Source: Campanula takesimana
Taxonomy: Eukaryota > Streptophyta > Magnoliopsida > Asterales > Campanulaceae
Length of the DNA stretch: 64,000 bases
Direction: 5' to 3'
Assembly (NCBI GenBank): GCA_026119855.1
Contig: JAOWBW010000569.1
Span: 248,001-312,000 of the forward strand
Shown: positions 35,802 to 46,340 of the stretch, in pieces
How the letters are laid out: each line of letters starts with the position of its first letter
Position numbering within the stretch: position 1 is the stretch's first letter
Notes under the pieces: generated by a model
What the model saw: only the letters and a program-made list of their open reading frames with translations
The model's database searches: none
Told to the model about the DNA's origin: nothing
Made by a program: the position numbers and the translations under genes

Positions 35802-35813
35802 GCTCTGATACCA
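35802..35813 (-). other. primer binding site, outer copy
   Basis: TGGTATCAGAGC on the minus strand beside the right LTR, with the same two-base spacing as the inner site. Confidence 0.8.
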
Positions 35814-35815
35814 AC

Positions 35816-37959
35816 TGTCGCCCCCCCCGGACCCCGCGGGCCCCGGGGCCGCGAGCTGGACGTCGACTCTAAAACCAAAACTATGAAATACCAAGGTTAA
35901 AAATTCCATTTAATACCAAAAGGTGATAATCCAAAGTTTTACAAAATCAAGTTTGATAAAAACCAATTACAATTATCATAAACTTCCACAAGTTTATTCC
36001 CAACAAAATAAAAATATACAATTCTTAGTGACGTCATTGTTTGGTACAAATACCCCAAAAGGTTACACATTTATATAATGTAAACCAACCTATACAACTT
36101 TCCCCAAAAGAATGTTTCCACACTCGAACGTCCTCTATCTCGTGATCAGCGAGACTATTCCTTAGCACCTGGGGGGGGGGGGTTAAGGAAAAACAAAGAT
36201 AAAAGAAAGGGGGTGAGATAAATCTCAATAAGTTACTAATGCAACTACATGACATGATACGATGCAAGAAGCAATAAGCAATAATAAATATCACATAGTA
36301 CATAGCATTTATCACATAACAGATAGCAGCGGAAATAAACACATAACAAAGGATATAGCCAAGGTTTTCCAAACCGGAACATCCAAATAAAGGATCGCTG
36401 CGCAGCTTCAATAATCAACCAATCAACATCTTCATAATAGCATGAGAGCTGAAGAGAAACCCCCCGGTACCGGAACCAATAACATAAAAGTGTCACAAGG
36501 GACAAGGACCATGACACAAAGTCATGCCCGCTAGCCAGATACATTCACAAAGGAACGCTGACTTATCCTTTCCAAGGCCAATCTGGAGAAGGGGTAAAGA
36601 AGGGGGCAAAACAATGGTCAACATTATAATGGACTTGGCTTTGCCATTATAATCTTTCCCATCGCCCAAACACACACAAAATACCAGCTGGACTTTCAAA
36701 TAAATGCTAAGTACTAATAATTTAGCATGAATGAACAACTTAAGGTTCCAAAGTAGGGAACCAACCAAGTAAATTACCACAAGGTAAACCATACCAAGAA
36801 GTCACCAAGAAAGTGAAATAAACCAACAATACACAATAAAGGTGCTCCAAAATCCCAATTAACAATTAATGAATCTCAAACACAAACTTGATCACAAAGG
36901 ACCCCATTCTATCACTAGAGTGTGCTATAATATTCACTAAGGTCAACTAGAAGGACACCCAAAACTTGGACCAAAACGCGTTCCTTAATCACACAAACTA
37001 ACAAAGTGTAAAGTTTCAGGGGTTCTGTGCGGCCGCCCAAAAGGGTATGTGCGGTCGCCCAAAATCCTTCAAAACAAGAACAAAAGCTTTCAGAAAGATG
37101 CGCGGTCGCCCAGAAAATTTTGTGCGGCCGCCCAATCTTCCGGATTGCCAGGAATCGGAAGAACAACATGGGTTCTTCCATTTTTAAAACACATTTCCAC
37201 CCAAAATCCAACATTCCAACTCACATACTAATGTACCAAAACAACTTATAAGTCTAAAAGGACTCCTAAAACAACATTTAACAACCAAAAATCAAGAATC
37301 AAACCAACATTCAAGATTTCACCATTTTTGATCAAAACTCCAAATAAATTCCCAATAAATTCAAAACCCAACCAAACTTCACATACAACACATCAAACAT
37401 TATCTAAGCATGATATGAACATCTTAGCATTAAAATGGGGAAAAGTAACTTACTTGCACATTCTCAAAGTTGATGGATTTCAAATCTTTTTGATTCTACG
37501 CGATCCTATCGACGATCTAAACAATGTTCACGTTTTAAGAAATGAGAGAAGATGAGAGGAAGAAGGAGTAAATGAAGAGAGATGAAGAGAAGAAAACTTA
37601 CCCTTCTAGCTTGGAGAGAGAGAAAGAAATGGGCTGGAGAGAGAGAGATGGTGAGGGAGGTGGAGTGTGAGAATGGTGAGGGAGATGAGGGGAGTAGGGA
37701 GGGAGTATGAAAAATGTTTAAAAGATTTACACTAAGGCCCCCTCTCTCACACTACACACAAACTACACTCCCAACTAACAATTAAGACCCAACATTTCTA
37801 TACTAACACAAATGACCCAAATAAAATGCTAGGCATAATTATTATAACACATGAATATTTAAATAAATAATAATTTAAATAAATAAATAAATAAGCAAAT
37901 AATTAAATAATAATCATTTAATTACTAATAAAATAGAGCCTATATTTCGGGTCGTGACA
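35816..37959 (-). mobile_element. right (5') LTR of the composite gypsy
   Basis: 2144 bp, nearly identical to the left LTR. Four GC boxes at 37029, 37051, 37102 and 37124 repeat the 22-51-22 geometry. It is followed by the GGTAC duplication and the rest of the hAT-like MITE. Confidence 0.92.
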
Positions 37960-37964
37960 GGTAC

Positions 37965-38014
37965 GGGACGTACCGGCCGGTACGGACCGGTATGGGACGG
38001 TATTTATAACTATG
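37965..38014. mobile_element. hAT-like MITE, right part
   Basis: Continues the GGTACGG-type interior and ends in the inverted copy of the left terminus (GGGACGGTATTTATAACTAT), followed by the 8-bp CTAGAGAG duplication. Confidence 0.85.
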
Positions 38015-38022
38015 CTAGAGAG

Positions 38023-38603
38023 AGCAAATAAACTAATCATCAGAAACTGAAGCAAACATGAAATTTGTAGGGAGGGGATGATTGCCGTATGGCACGGTGA
38101 CAGTATAAAATAATTAGAGAGGGGATGATTGCCGTATCCTCTCCGGATTTAAAGACTCGATCACATTTCACACTTGCTTGCCTTTTCAAGTCAAAGGGCA
38201 GCTAGGGCCACACAAAGCGATTGGGACTTTCCAATGCATATGCACTTGATTCCAGCTGCTCTTGATTCCAGTCCTAGCTATTTACAAAAGGAACAACTTG
38301 AAAAATAGCACATGCACGTGGATGAAGGTTTATATTTATGCCTGTACTAAACACTAATGACAGAGAAAGAAACTCTAACAGAAGTAACAAACAACAATCA
38401 TCCCTGATCACACGTTACCAATTTAGAAGTGTCAAGTGAGTAACAAATCTAATGAATTTTGATCTGTTCAATCCAACAACATCTGTTAACTGTATAGTTC
38501 ATAGAATACAAAGGATACATTTTTTTTTCCAGCAAGACTCATTTATTCCTTCTCCCTATTGCTAATTATATTGTTCTTTGCCAAAGCTTCCAGTCGAACT
38601 CAC
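38023..38603. other. no gene recognised
   Basis: Host DNA right of the MITE. The phrase GAGGGGATGATTGCCGTAT occurs twice (about 38074 and 38120). Nothing else was recognised. Confidence 0.5.
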
Positions 38604-38950
38604 CTTTGAATTCATCAGCTTCTTCCTTTATTATTCCCTTAACATTTTCTTTCCCCCCTCACTTTCTCCAAACCATTATGCTTATGAGGTTGGCTAGGCA
38701 CTCATTAGCAATAGCTTTGGCATATATCCCATAAAATAGAACATCTTCCAAGGGTGGTGACATGCCAAATTTCTCAAATTTCTCTAAATGATCCACAGAT
38801 ACAGGACAATCTGCCAAGTAAATGAAAATTTGAAGCATACATTAGATCCATCCCTAAAGCATGCACAAATATTAAGTGAATATAAGGATTTAAAAGAAAC
38901 ACACCTTTTGTAGATCCCTTTTTGATATTGTCCAAACCCCCATAGGCTTC
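38604..38950 (-). pseudogene. two exons of an unidentified gene, one with an in-frame stop
   Basis: On the minus strand, exon A (38950-38905, 46 bp) is preceded by CTTTAG and followed by GTGTGT. It encodes EAYGGLDNIKKGSTK. Exon B (38810-38604, 207 bp) is preceded by TTGGCAG and followed by GTGAGT. It encodes CPVSVDHLEKFEKFGMSPPL and further residues up to IIKEEADEFK. The phases fit (A ends after one base of a codon, B begins with two). An in-frame TGA near 38662, after MVWRK, breaks exon B. I do not recognise the family. The splice sites, phase agreement and amino-acid bias make it look like a real gene remnant rather than a chance frame; flanking exons were not found. Confidence 0.5.
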
Positions 38951-39074
38951 CTAAAGACAGATTTGTAACTTCCAACACCTTAAACAATGGAACTCAAGAC
39001 AATCACATTTATGAAATCGGAACTATTACTTTTACCAGAAACTAACACACTGACTCGGGTAGATTAAGGCGTAA

Positions 39075-39476
39075 TGTTAGAGTATGACTTTGAAAAAGAA
39101 GTCAAATTTGAGAAGAAAAAGGAAAGTAATTAAATCCTTTTAGGATTGATTTAGGACTCCTTCTGTCTTCTGGTTTAGGTCTCTAGCCTATAAATACTAG
39201 CCATAAACTAGTATTTTTCTGTGCTTGATTCAATTGACATGGAGAGAGAGATCAGTGATTCTAGATCTAGGGATTTGCATAGCTAGAAACTTTGTGATCA
39301 AAGTTCATGCAAACATAGATTAGTGTGATTATCCTCATGTAATTGTTTCTCCGCCATAATAATATTTGTTTCCCTTTGCCCGTGGAGGTAGCCAATAGAG
39401 ATTGGTGAACCACGTATATTCTGTGTTGATTTGAGTTCATTGTTATTTGCTATCTCTTGGGTCTGATTTACTAACA
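39075..39476 (+). repeat. 5' LTR with TATA box
   Basis: TATAAATA at 39189-39196 is the likely promoter. The end ...TTTACTAACA is followed one base later by the primer site. Confidence 0.9.
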
Positions 39477-39928
39477 AGTGGTATCATAGCCTGGTTGAAA
39501 AGGAGAATTAGCATCGACGGAAGAGATCCAAGATCGAAGAAAAATAAGGTAGCAGTTTCTGGTCCGTTTTTATCCAGCGCAGCGGTGAAGAAAAAGGCGT
39601 AGCGCATTCGTTCACCGTTGGATCGTGCTGATTTTTGGTGAGTAGCTTCGGGACTCATAGATCTTCGATCTGAACGGTGGAGATTGGATTTTGATGTCCG
39701 TAGAATCCGAAATTGTATCCGGACAGAAGCTGCTGGTGTTTTGTCTTCGATTGTATGCGTTTGGAGTTTCTTGTTGCGATTTCTCTTATTGGCACCAGAG
39801 CCGGGTTAGGTGAGAAAGATCAGGGCATTCCGCTGCGGTAGAAAGAGATGGATTCCGGGATGGACAAGAAAATCAACAAGTCTTACGGGAAGAACATGTT
39901 TATTATCTGATAGAAGATTATGCATTGG

Positions 39929-40084
39929 GCGTGCAGATCGCAGGGCAGAAAAAGTGCAGATCGCGTGCAGAAAAACGTGTTGTTCGCGTGCAGCCTTGGT
40001 GAGGGTCGCGTGCAGCCTTGGTGAGGGTCGCGTGCAGTTTTGGTGCAGATCGCGTGCAGTTTTTTTCGTGCATTCCGCGTGCAG
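39929..40084 (+). repeat. seven copies of GCGTGCAG, largely at 22-bp period
   Basis: GCGTGCAG starts at 39929, 39963, 39986, 40008, 40030, 40052 and 40077; the central four are exactly 22 bp apart. It lies in the region between primer site and the gag/protease remnant. An open frame of 117 codons crosses it but looks like a repeat artefact. Confidence 0.75.
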
Positions 40085-40407
40085 TGTCCTTGCAGAAATC
40101 TGTGCTAGAAATAGCAAATCTGGTAGATCCGAATCTGAAATTTCGTCGGGTGTTCGGTGGTGATCCAAGAACGCATCTAGAACGTTTCAGAGTCTAGTAT
40201 CTACATCTGAAGACGGAGATTTGAAGCTAGGGTTCTGTGTCAGAAGTTAGCTGTCTGGTATAATCTGAAGATCTAACATCTGTTGTAGTCTATTCTAGTG
40301 ATCTAGAAGTAGATACAAAATCTGTGTTGCCCGAGGCAATAATCTGGTTAGATTTCAGAGTTGTACATCTGAATCTGCGTCTGAAGAATTCTGAGTCGGC
40401 TGCAGCA

Positions 40408-40872
40408 ATGGCGAGCAGTGACAATCTGAATGAGGATGGTGACTATGCCCTGGTGACCGAAGAAGAAGCATGCAAGGAAGTTGCATGGGTTCTAGATTCG
40501 GGAGTTTTTTATCGCATGTGTTCGCGTAAGGAGCAGTTTACAACGTACAAGCAGAAGGATGGAGACCGTATTTATATGGCTAATGGATCTATCTGCGAGG
40601 TAGTTGGCATGGGCTCCGTAAGGGTGAGACCTTCTGGTGATAAATTTCTCACATTGAACAAGGTAAGACACGTTCCACAAGTAGCAAAGAATCTGGTATC
40701 ATTTAGTCGGTAGGACAAGAAGGGATACAGTTTCAAAGGTGAAGGTGGGGTTCTGGATGTCTACAAAGGTTCGGATGTGATTCTGAAGGGCGGAAGAAAA
40801 GATTCCTTGTTTATCCTCCAAGGTTCTGAGATTGGTGAGGGTGTTGGCGAGCAGGTGGAGCATCGTTTACTC
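40408..40872 (+). pseudogene. copia protease-region remnant
   Basis: Encodes ASSDNLNEDGDYALVTEEEA, then WVLDSGVFYRMCS (aspartic protease, with the usual AS after DSG altered), SICEVVGMGSVRV and NKVRHVPQVAKNLVSFSR. A stop then replaces the Leu expected before DKKGYSFKG. This matches the protease and GAG-pre-integrase start of copia polyproteins, and the similar stretch at 61600-61799. Gag and everything downstream are deleted, so it cannot mobilise by itself. Confidence 0.75.
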
Positions 40873-41002
40873 TAGGCCGGAGTGAACTGGGCAAGCCACG
40901 GCTAGAAGATCAACACATACCAATTGTGTCAGTCGTGGTTGGCAAGATCCAATGTCGACTGGATGGGCCACGTCTGAATGACTGTTAATTGCCCGTTGGG
41001 GT

Positions 41003-41145
41003 GATTCTGGGTGTCCGTAGGATACATTGCATGCAGAAAATCTGATTGTCCAGGGGACAAGGTTGTTTGCCTGGTGAGGCAAATTCTGAGTGTCTTGAAG
41101 ATACATGGCGCGCGCGGAAAATCTGGTTGTCCGGAGGACAAATCT
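41003..41145 (+). repeat. imperfect tandem duplication, about 80 bp
   Basis: ATTCTGGGTGTCCGTAGGATAC (41003) recurs as ATTCTGAGTGTCTTGAAGAT at 41083, each followed by a GAAAATCTG-TTGTCC-GGACAA phrase. Confidence 0.6.
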
Positions 41146-41278
41146 AGTGTCTTTGACGAAAGACAGACTGAGGCAAAGGTTGAAAAATCTGGTACGAGGG
41201 ATGTGGCTCAAGGTGGAGTCTATGTCGGAAGCTCGTGCATCTGAATTATTAGGGGAGATTCAAAGTCAAGGTGGAGAT

Positions 41279-41680
41279 TGTTAGAGTATGACTTTGAAAA
41301 AGAAGTCAAATTTGAGAAGAAAAAGGAAAGTAATTAAATCCTTTTAGGATTTGATTTAGGACTCCTTCTGTCTTTTGGTTTAGGTCTCTAGCCTATAAAT
41401 ACTAGCCATAAACTAGTATTTTCTGTGCTTGATTCAATTGACATGGAGAGAGAGATCAGTGATTCTAGATCTAGGGATTTGCATAGCTAGGAACTTTGTG
41501 ATCAAAGTTCATGCAAACATATATTAGTGTGATTATCCTTATGTAATTGTTTCTCCGCCATAATAATATATGTTTCCCTTTGCCCGTTGAGGTAGCCAAT
41601 AGAGATTGGTGAACCACGTATATTCTGTGTTGATTTGAGTTCATTGTTATTTGCTATCTCTTGGGTCTGATTTACTAACA
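41279..41680 (+). repeat. 3' LTR
   Basis: Differs from the 5' LTR at roughly nine positions by eye, suggesting a fairly recent insertion. Confidence 0.9.
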
Positions 41681-41685
41681 CGTAA

Positions 41686-42188
41686 GGTTTCACGTAAATT
41701 AGAGGCATTGAACGTTCCGGGCGAAAGGAGTCTGAAAGTGCTCATTGGTCACAGCCATTGAATTCAAAATCTCAACATCAACCTCCAAACTTCCCCTTAT
41801 GTGATCTCACGTTCAAAACTTCCAAGTTTGATAAATCTTGTAAATAATAGTTATTCTTATAGCAAAAAGAAATTGTCATCCATACACTACAAAAAAAAAA
41901 AAAAAAACACTAAATACAATTTTATAAAATATCATAAGGATAAACAAAATTTGATAAATTTTGGATACATAATAAGTAATATCAAAAGACCCTTTAATCA
42001 ATGAAAAAATGAAAAAGAAAAAGAAAAGACAAATCAAGCATATAAAATAAATTGAAAAGGTCAATAAAAATTATACGTAGTGTTTTAATTGTAATCCAAT
42101 CCTCACATAAGTGAATCATATTTCAATCCACAGTAAACACCAACATAGATGGAAAAAGTGAGAGAAGGCAGTACTACAATTTAAATAA
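41686..42188. other. no gene recognised
   Basis: AT-rich DNA with an A tract at 41890. Nothing recognised. Confidence 0.5.
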
Positions 42189-42285
42189 AAATTCTTAATC
42201 TCCGTGTAAATTAAAACTAAGAACCTTAGTCTCCGGGACGTAGGGAGTAATTAATTCAGACTCTTAAAATGGGACGGAGGGAGTA
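42189..42285. mobile_element. remnants of Stowaway-like MITE ends
   Basis: TTCTTAATCTCCGTGTAA with CTAAGAACCTTAGT and GGGACGTAGGGAGTA (42190-42250) match the right end of the MITE at 48105-48343. A second end, GGGACGGAGGGAGTA, is at 42271-42285. No left ends were found. Confidence 0.6.
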
Positions 42286-43410
42286 TGTAGTAGAACAAAC
42301 TAAAAGTGAGAAATCGAAAATCCTCAAACGCCCTTGCTTCAGAACTGAACTCACACACTCTCTCAATGCTCATGATTCCAACTTCTACTGGAATCCAATA
42401 TGGGAGCCCGCAGAAGGCCTTGGCATTCCAAAACAAACAAATAAATACCAGTTAGAAATTGGCATGATATGAGAGAAATATATATGGATAGAGATAGGGG
42501 AGAAATGGATATCAAATGCTATTCTGCTCCATTGCACTAAAGATACACCCAAAATCCACATTTAAACCATACACATAATGATACACACGCAAAAACATTA
42601 AGGTATCCCATAAGAAAATTCAAGCCCCATAAATCATCAAAGCCAAATCGCATAAAATAGACATTTTCGTTAATTTCAACAATTTGCAATTCAATTGTAA
42701 CAAATAAAAGTCTCTCAAAATCGAACCTAAGGAACTCTAATATACTGACTCAACCTTAATTTAGTTCCCCCTTTTCATCAAAATAGAAAATTGCTATAAC
42801 ATATACCGTTTTCCATGCCCGCTCTTCTGCTCTCTCGCTCTCTCTTCCGGTACCTTCCCAAATTCAAGTCGTTTCCTATTTTTCCCCCTCTCGCAATTTT
42901 GCAGCCTAGCTTCTAATGGAATCCAATGTGGGCAAAACAAAATGGAGAGCAGGCAGGTAACCGTCTAGAACTGCACACTGGGGAGAAATTGCTCCAGAGA
43001 CGATCACTGGTTCACTTCTTTCAAAACCTTCAATGCGCACATCTTAGGGTTCTGCGTCGGCGTGAGGGGAGAGGAAATGGCGAAGGAGTCGCGGGTAGAG
43101 TGAGAGTAATAACGGAAGGGAGGAAGACGGGGGTGGAGGGGAGAGAGTGAGACGGTGAATTGTGAAGAGGAATGGCTGCCGCCGGTAGGTTTTGATGTCC
43201 GTGGGTGTGAAAGAATTGGCCAACAGCATTTTGGAGTAAAAGGGATTGTAGGAGGCTGTGGAATGGAAAGAGTCGTGGAGGGTTAGATCGTGGGAGGGAA
43301 CATAGAACGTGGGAGCGAAAAAGGATTGTAGGCAGTAGGATTAGTTTCTCAACTTTTAATCCGAGCCAAGAGGCGGTTAAAACCTTTGTGTATTGTATTA
43401 TAGATTAGTA
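42286..43410. other. no gene recognised
   Basis: Contains CT-rich (about 42820-42900) and GA-rich (about 43060-43150) stretches that resemble 5' untranslated or promoter DNA. No frame with recognisable protein content was found. Confidence 0.4.
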
Positions 43411-43633
43411 CTTCCTCCTTCCCATACTTATGGCTATTTATTTTTATTATAGGCCCTCTTATACTTATTGCTACTTATCCAAATGTTCACTTTTCTCTCT
43501 CCTATCCACTCACAACAACTATTCACTAACTTATTTTCTTTCTCATACCCCCTCGCATTACTTACTTTTTCAGCATATTTCCTTAATCTCCATTTATTTT
43601 CATTTGATAGCAATGAATATGAGACGGAAAGAG
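43411..43633. mobile_element. Stowaway-like MITE, 223 bp
   Basis: The left end CTTCCTCCTTCCCATACTTA and the right end, inverted, CTCTTTCCGTCTCATATTCA pair imperfectly; TA flanks both (43409-43410 and 43634-43635). Confidence 0.65.
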
Positions 43634-43775
43634 TATTATTTTTGTCTCTTTATCCCAAAGTGTGTTTTTTTTTACCATATTTTTAAACTTCATGTTTTAT
43701 ATTTATAGTTGCAAAACTAAACTTTTGAAAACTGACAACATAAATAATTTGAAAGCGGCAACAGTAAAGAGTTGG

Positions 43776-43942
43776 TTGGGAAACTAGTAAGTTATAAAAA
43801 GTCTACTTTTTAACCCTTTAACCCTAACCCTAAGCCTTAAACCCTAAAGGGGCTAAACCCTAAACTTAAACCCTTATAAAAACTTTAACCCTTATAAAAA
43901 CAGAACTTTTTATAACTTATTGGAGAAACTAGTTTCCCCCAA
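43776..43942. repeat. inverted repeat with telomere-like core
   Basis: The arms TTGGGAAACTAGTAAGTTAT... and the complement of ...AACTAGTTTCCCCCAA share AAGTTATAAAAAGT and GGAAACTAG. Between them lie ten or so CCCTAA/CCCTTA-type units (43808-43900). Probably a small transposon or a repaired break. Confidence 0.5.
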
Positions 43943-44365
43943 AATTTTCTCATAAGGAATATTATAAGGTATATTCTACGAATATTTCTTTTCAGTGTTG
44001 CATTGTGGCGGTGAATGGTGAATCAAGGAATCAAGTGAGTTCCTCAACATTGGAGATGGAAGGCTTTACTCCGTCAAAAACAAAAATGCATATCACCAAA
44101 TGCAAAAAAAATTAAGACGGATGAGAGAGTAAATGATTTGCCCTACAAGCGAGACTTGCCAAACCCATTAATTACTATCTCGTCGTCGAGATCAGTCTCA
44201 TGTGTGAACTGTCTCATTCATGACATGAAAAATTAAAATAGGGGATACTCCAATTTACCAAATGTTTTAAGGAAAAAAAAAACTGAGCAATCAATAAAAT
44301 TAATGGATCAATTGAATTATTCAGTTTACATCCAATCAATTAAGAGAAAAATAAATAAAAAATAA

Positions 44366-44572
44366 TTAAGAAAACAAAAAGACGAGGCGTTTGGAACAGA
44401 GCCTACAGAGGAACTTGCGTTTAGTGATGAAGCAAACCGGAAGAAAGCAAAACCGCCACCGGCTTTCGAAATCCACCGCCTCGACCTTCCCTCCGCAGTA
44501 CGGACACTCCCCCGGCGCTTCTTTCCGGCTAATTTCTCTCAAATCACCTTCACACACATACACCATTCTCAT
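44366..44572 (-). CDS. small zinc-ribbon protein, 68 residues
   Basis: Intronless gene, ATG at 44572, stop TAA at 44366. It starts MRMVYVCEGD and carries CPYCGGKVEAVD (residues about 23-34), then WRFCFLPVC, and near the end CRLCSKR. The CPYC and CRLC pairs would bind one zinc ion as a ribbon. I recognise the pattern as a conserved plant family of about 65-75 residues with no established function. On the minus strand a TATA box (44674-44666) is about 95 bp upstream of the ATG, with a CT-rich leader between, so it has a plausible promoter. The C-terminus after SKR (LVFLFS) is the least conserved-looking part. It is the only apparently intact host gene in the window. Confidence 0.75.
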   Translation of the reverse strand: MRMVYVCEGDLREISRKEAPGECPYCGGKVEAVDFESRWRFCFLPVCFITKRKFLCRLCSKRLVFLFS

Positions 44573-44665
44573 TCTCTCTTTCTCTTTCTAGATCTTTCTC
44601 TCTCTCTTCTATCTGGAGGAGTACTCCTATTTTGTTTCTTCATTTATGTTTAGGGTGGGGAATTT

Positions 44666-44674
44666 CTTTATATA
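44666..44674 (-). promoter_or_regulatory. TATA box of the zinc-ribbon gene
   Basis: TATATAAAG on the minus strand, 94-102 bases before the start codon, followed by pyrimidine-rich leader sequence. Confidence 0.55.
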
Positions 44675-44861
44675 ACAACTATCTCCACCTTCCCACTTTT
44701 CTTTTCTTTTTTATTTTCCTTTCCCACGTGTGCGTAGAATTCAATAGTAATATGGAATATCAAAAAATAAAATAAAATAAAATAAAATTAATCCTTCCTC
44801 CACCAAGTGTCATGGTTATTATTTCAATCTCGAAATAAATAAAGTTTTAAAATAAATAATA

Positions 44862-45118
44862 CTCCCCCTGTCCCAGAAAGATAGTCTCATTTTTACATTT
44901 TATAGTCAATAAAAATAAACTTTGACCAACCATTGGTGACGATCTAATCATTCTAGAGAAATTATAAAATTTGTAATTGATAAATCATTAAGTGATTTAT
45001 CAATATCAATTTTTATAATTTTATTGTGATCATTAAATTGACACTAATGTTTGGTCAAAGTTTATTTTTATTGATCATATAAAATCAAAATGAGACTATC
45101 TTTCCGCAACAGATGGAG
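44862..45118. mobile_element. Stowaway-like MITE, 257 bp
   Basis: Ends CTCCCCCTGTCCCAGAAAGA and, inverted, CTCCATCTGTTGCGGAAAGA, then GATAGTCTCATTTT on both sides. TA target duplication at 44860-44861 and 45119-45120. Almost the whole element is one long inverted repeat (hairpin). Same family as 46341-47389 and probably 63875. Confidence 0.85.
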
Positions 45119-45120
45119 TA

Positions 45121-46340
45121 TTTTTTTATTTAGATTATGATGTACTCTCTCGATCTCCTAAAAAAGAGCACATTTTTATTATTTATGTGTCTCATTAATA
45201 TTTTAATAAGTTACATTACTCAAAAATGAAAAATGTATAACAATTATTTAATTAACATGCTCATAACAAATATCTACTATTATTCTCATCTCCACTATCT
45301 CTCTCATACCCCATTTTTCATAATCATAACAATTATTCAATTATAAATATTATCAATACTCTTCGGCCTGATCTTTGGCCCTGACTCACCCTCCGGCCCA
45401 GACTCTTACGAGGGTAGCAGTGATTAAAGAAAAGCCAGTAGTTCCGTTCGTGAGTGGAAGGTCTCAGTAAGGACACAAAACTGAAAGAGGGCGGGAATTA
45501 AAGAAAGAGTATATATATTCAAAAATATTATTGATAATGGATTAGGTGTCAGTGAAAAGTGAATAAGAAGAGAGAAAGTGAGTAGTGAATAGTTATTGTG
45601 AAATAAAAAAATAAAAAAATGGAACATTTAAACCAAACTGTGTGGTGGGAAATTAACTGAAAGGTCGATAAAATGAACAATAAAAAGGTTATTCATCTGT
45701 CACAAAATAATAGTCTCATTTTTTTTTTTATCTTAAAAAAAATAGTTTCGTTTTTAAAATAAAGATTTCGAAACTACTAAATTCTTAAAAAAAAATATAA
45801 TCTTACTTTGAATTTGAAATGTTTGTAAAATATTAAACGGAACTATCATTCTGAAAAGACAAAAGTATTAGTCAAATGAATGGCATAAAAATATATTCTC
45901 TTGTCCCTCTTTACTCTAAAAATTTGTCATTTTGATTGGCCCACTTTAATCTGCAAAATTCCAAAATGAAAATATTTTATACTTGTAAAATAGCGGGACC
46001 CCACTTATTATACTCACAATAACTATCTACTTATTATTTTATACTCTACTTTCTCTCTCACACTCAACTATTTATACTTTTAACACATCATATTTTTAAT
46101 TCTTATATTAAAAATTAGTTTTGTAAATTAAAAAAGACGAAAAAAATACACATTTCCTTTCAAACTGAAAGTAGGTAATATCAAATTATAAAAAGGGGAG
46201 TAAGAGAAACTAGACTTCCGCTGGGGGTACATGCTTTTTTTCTTTTTGTAAAATTTCTTTTGACCGCTAGCCGTTTACGACTGAAGACACCAAATTTATA
46301 ATTTTCAAACAAAATCAGCTAAAGAAATAAGGTCAATATA
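45121..46340. other. no gene recognised
   Basis: AT-rich DNA with scattered MITE-like phrases (for example AATAGTCTCATTTTT at 45708). No coding content recognised. Confidence 0.5.

Larger units (their letters stand above)
22286..37959 (-). mobile_element. gypsy insertion with three LTRs and two internal regions
   Basis: The 5-bp GGTAC at 22281-22285 and 37960-37964 brackets the whole block, which begins TGTCGCG and ends CGTGACA. Reading on the minus strand the order is LTR, primer site, gag, pol, LTR, primer site, gag, pol, LTR. The outer LTRs differ at only about ten sites by eye, mostly single-base indels, so the insertion is young. The central part (about 27240-34820) is rich in one-base indels, so the tandem form may be real (LTR-LTR recombination) or an assembly duplication. 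Confidence 0.9.
39075..41680 (+). mobile_element. complete non-autonomous copia-like LTR element
   Basis: Two 402-bp LTRs (39075-39476 and 41279-41680), TG...CA bounded and about 98% identical by eye, are flanked by the 5-bp duplication CGTAA (39070-39074 and 41681-41685). A primer site TGGTATCATAGC follows the first LTR and a purine-rich AAGGTGGAGAT precedes the second. The 1.8 kb interior has no integrase or reverse transcriptase. It relates to the element at 51378. Confidence 0.93.

Noticed and set aside
22286..37959. Two independent gypsy insertions side by side
   Set aside because: Only one pair of GGTAC duplications at the outer ends and a single shared middle LTR; no duplication around the middle LTR.
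39806..40168. Overlapping frames of about 117-120 codons on both strands
   Set aside because: They translate the GCGTGCAG repeat array in a retroelement leader; no domain and no start context.
42926..43150. Possible small gene with purine-rich coding sequence
   Set aside because: Translation is low in information and matches nothing recognised; looks like leader-type GA-rich DNA.
43808..43900. True telomere
   Set aside because: Short, degenerate, and flanked by inverted arms inside a continuous sequence.
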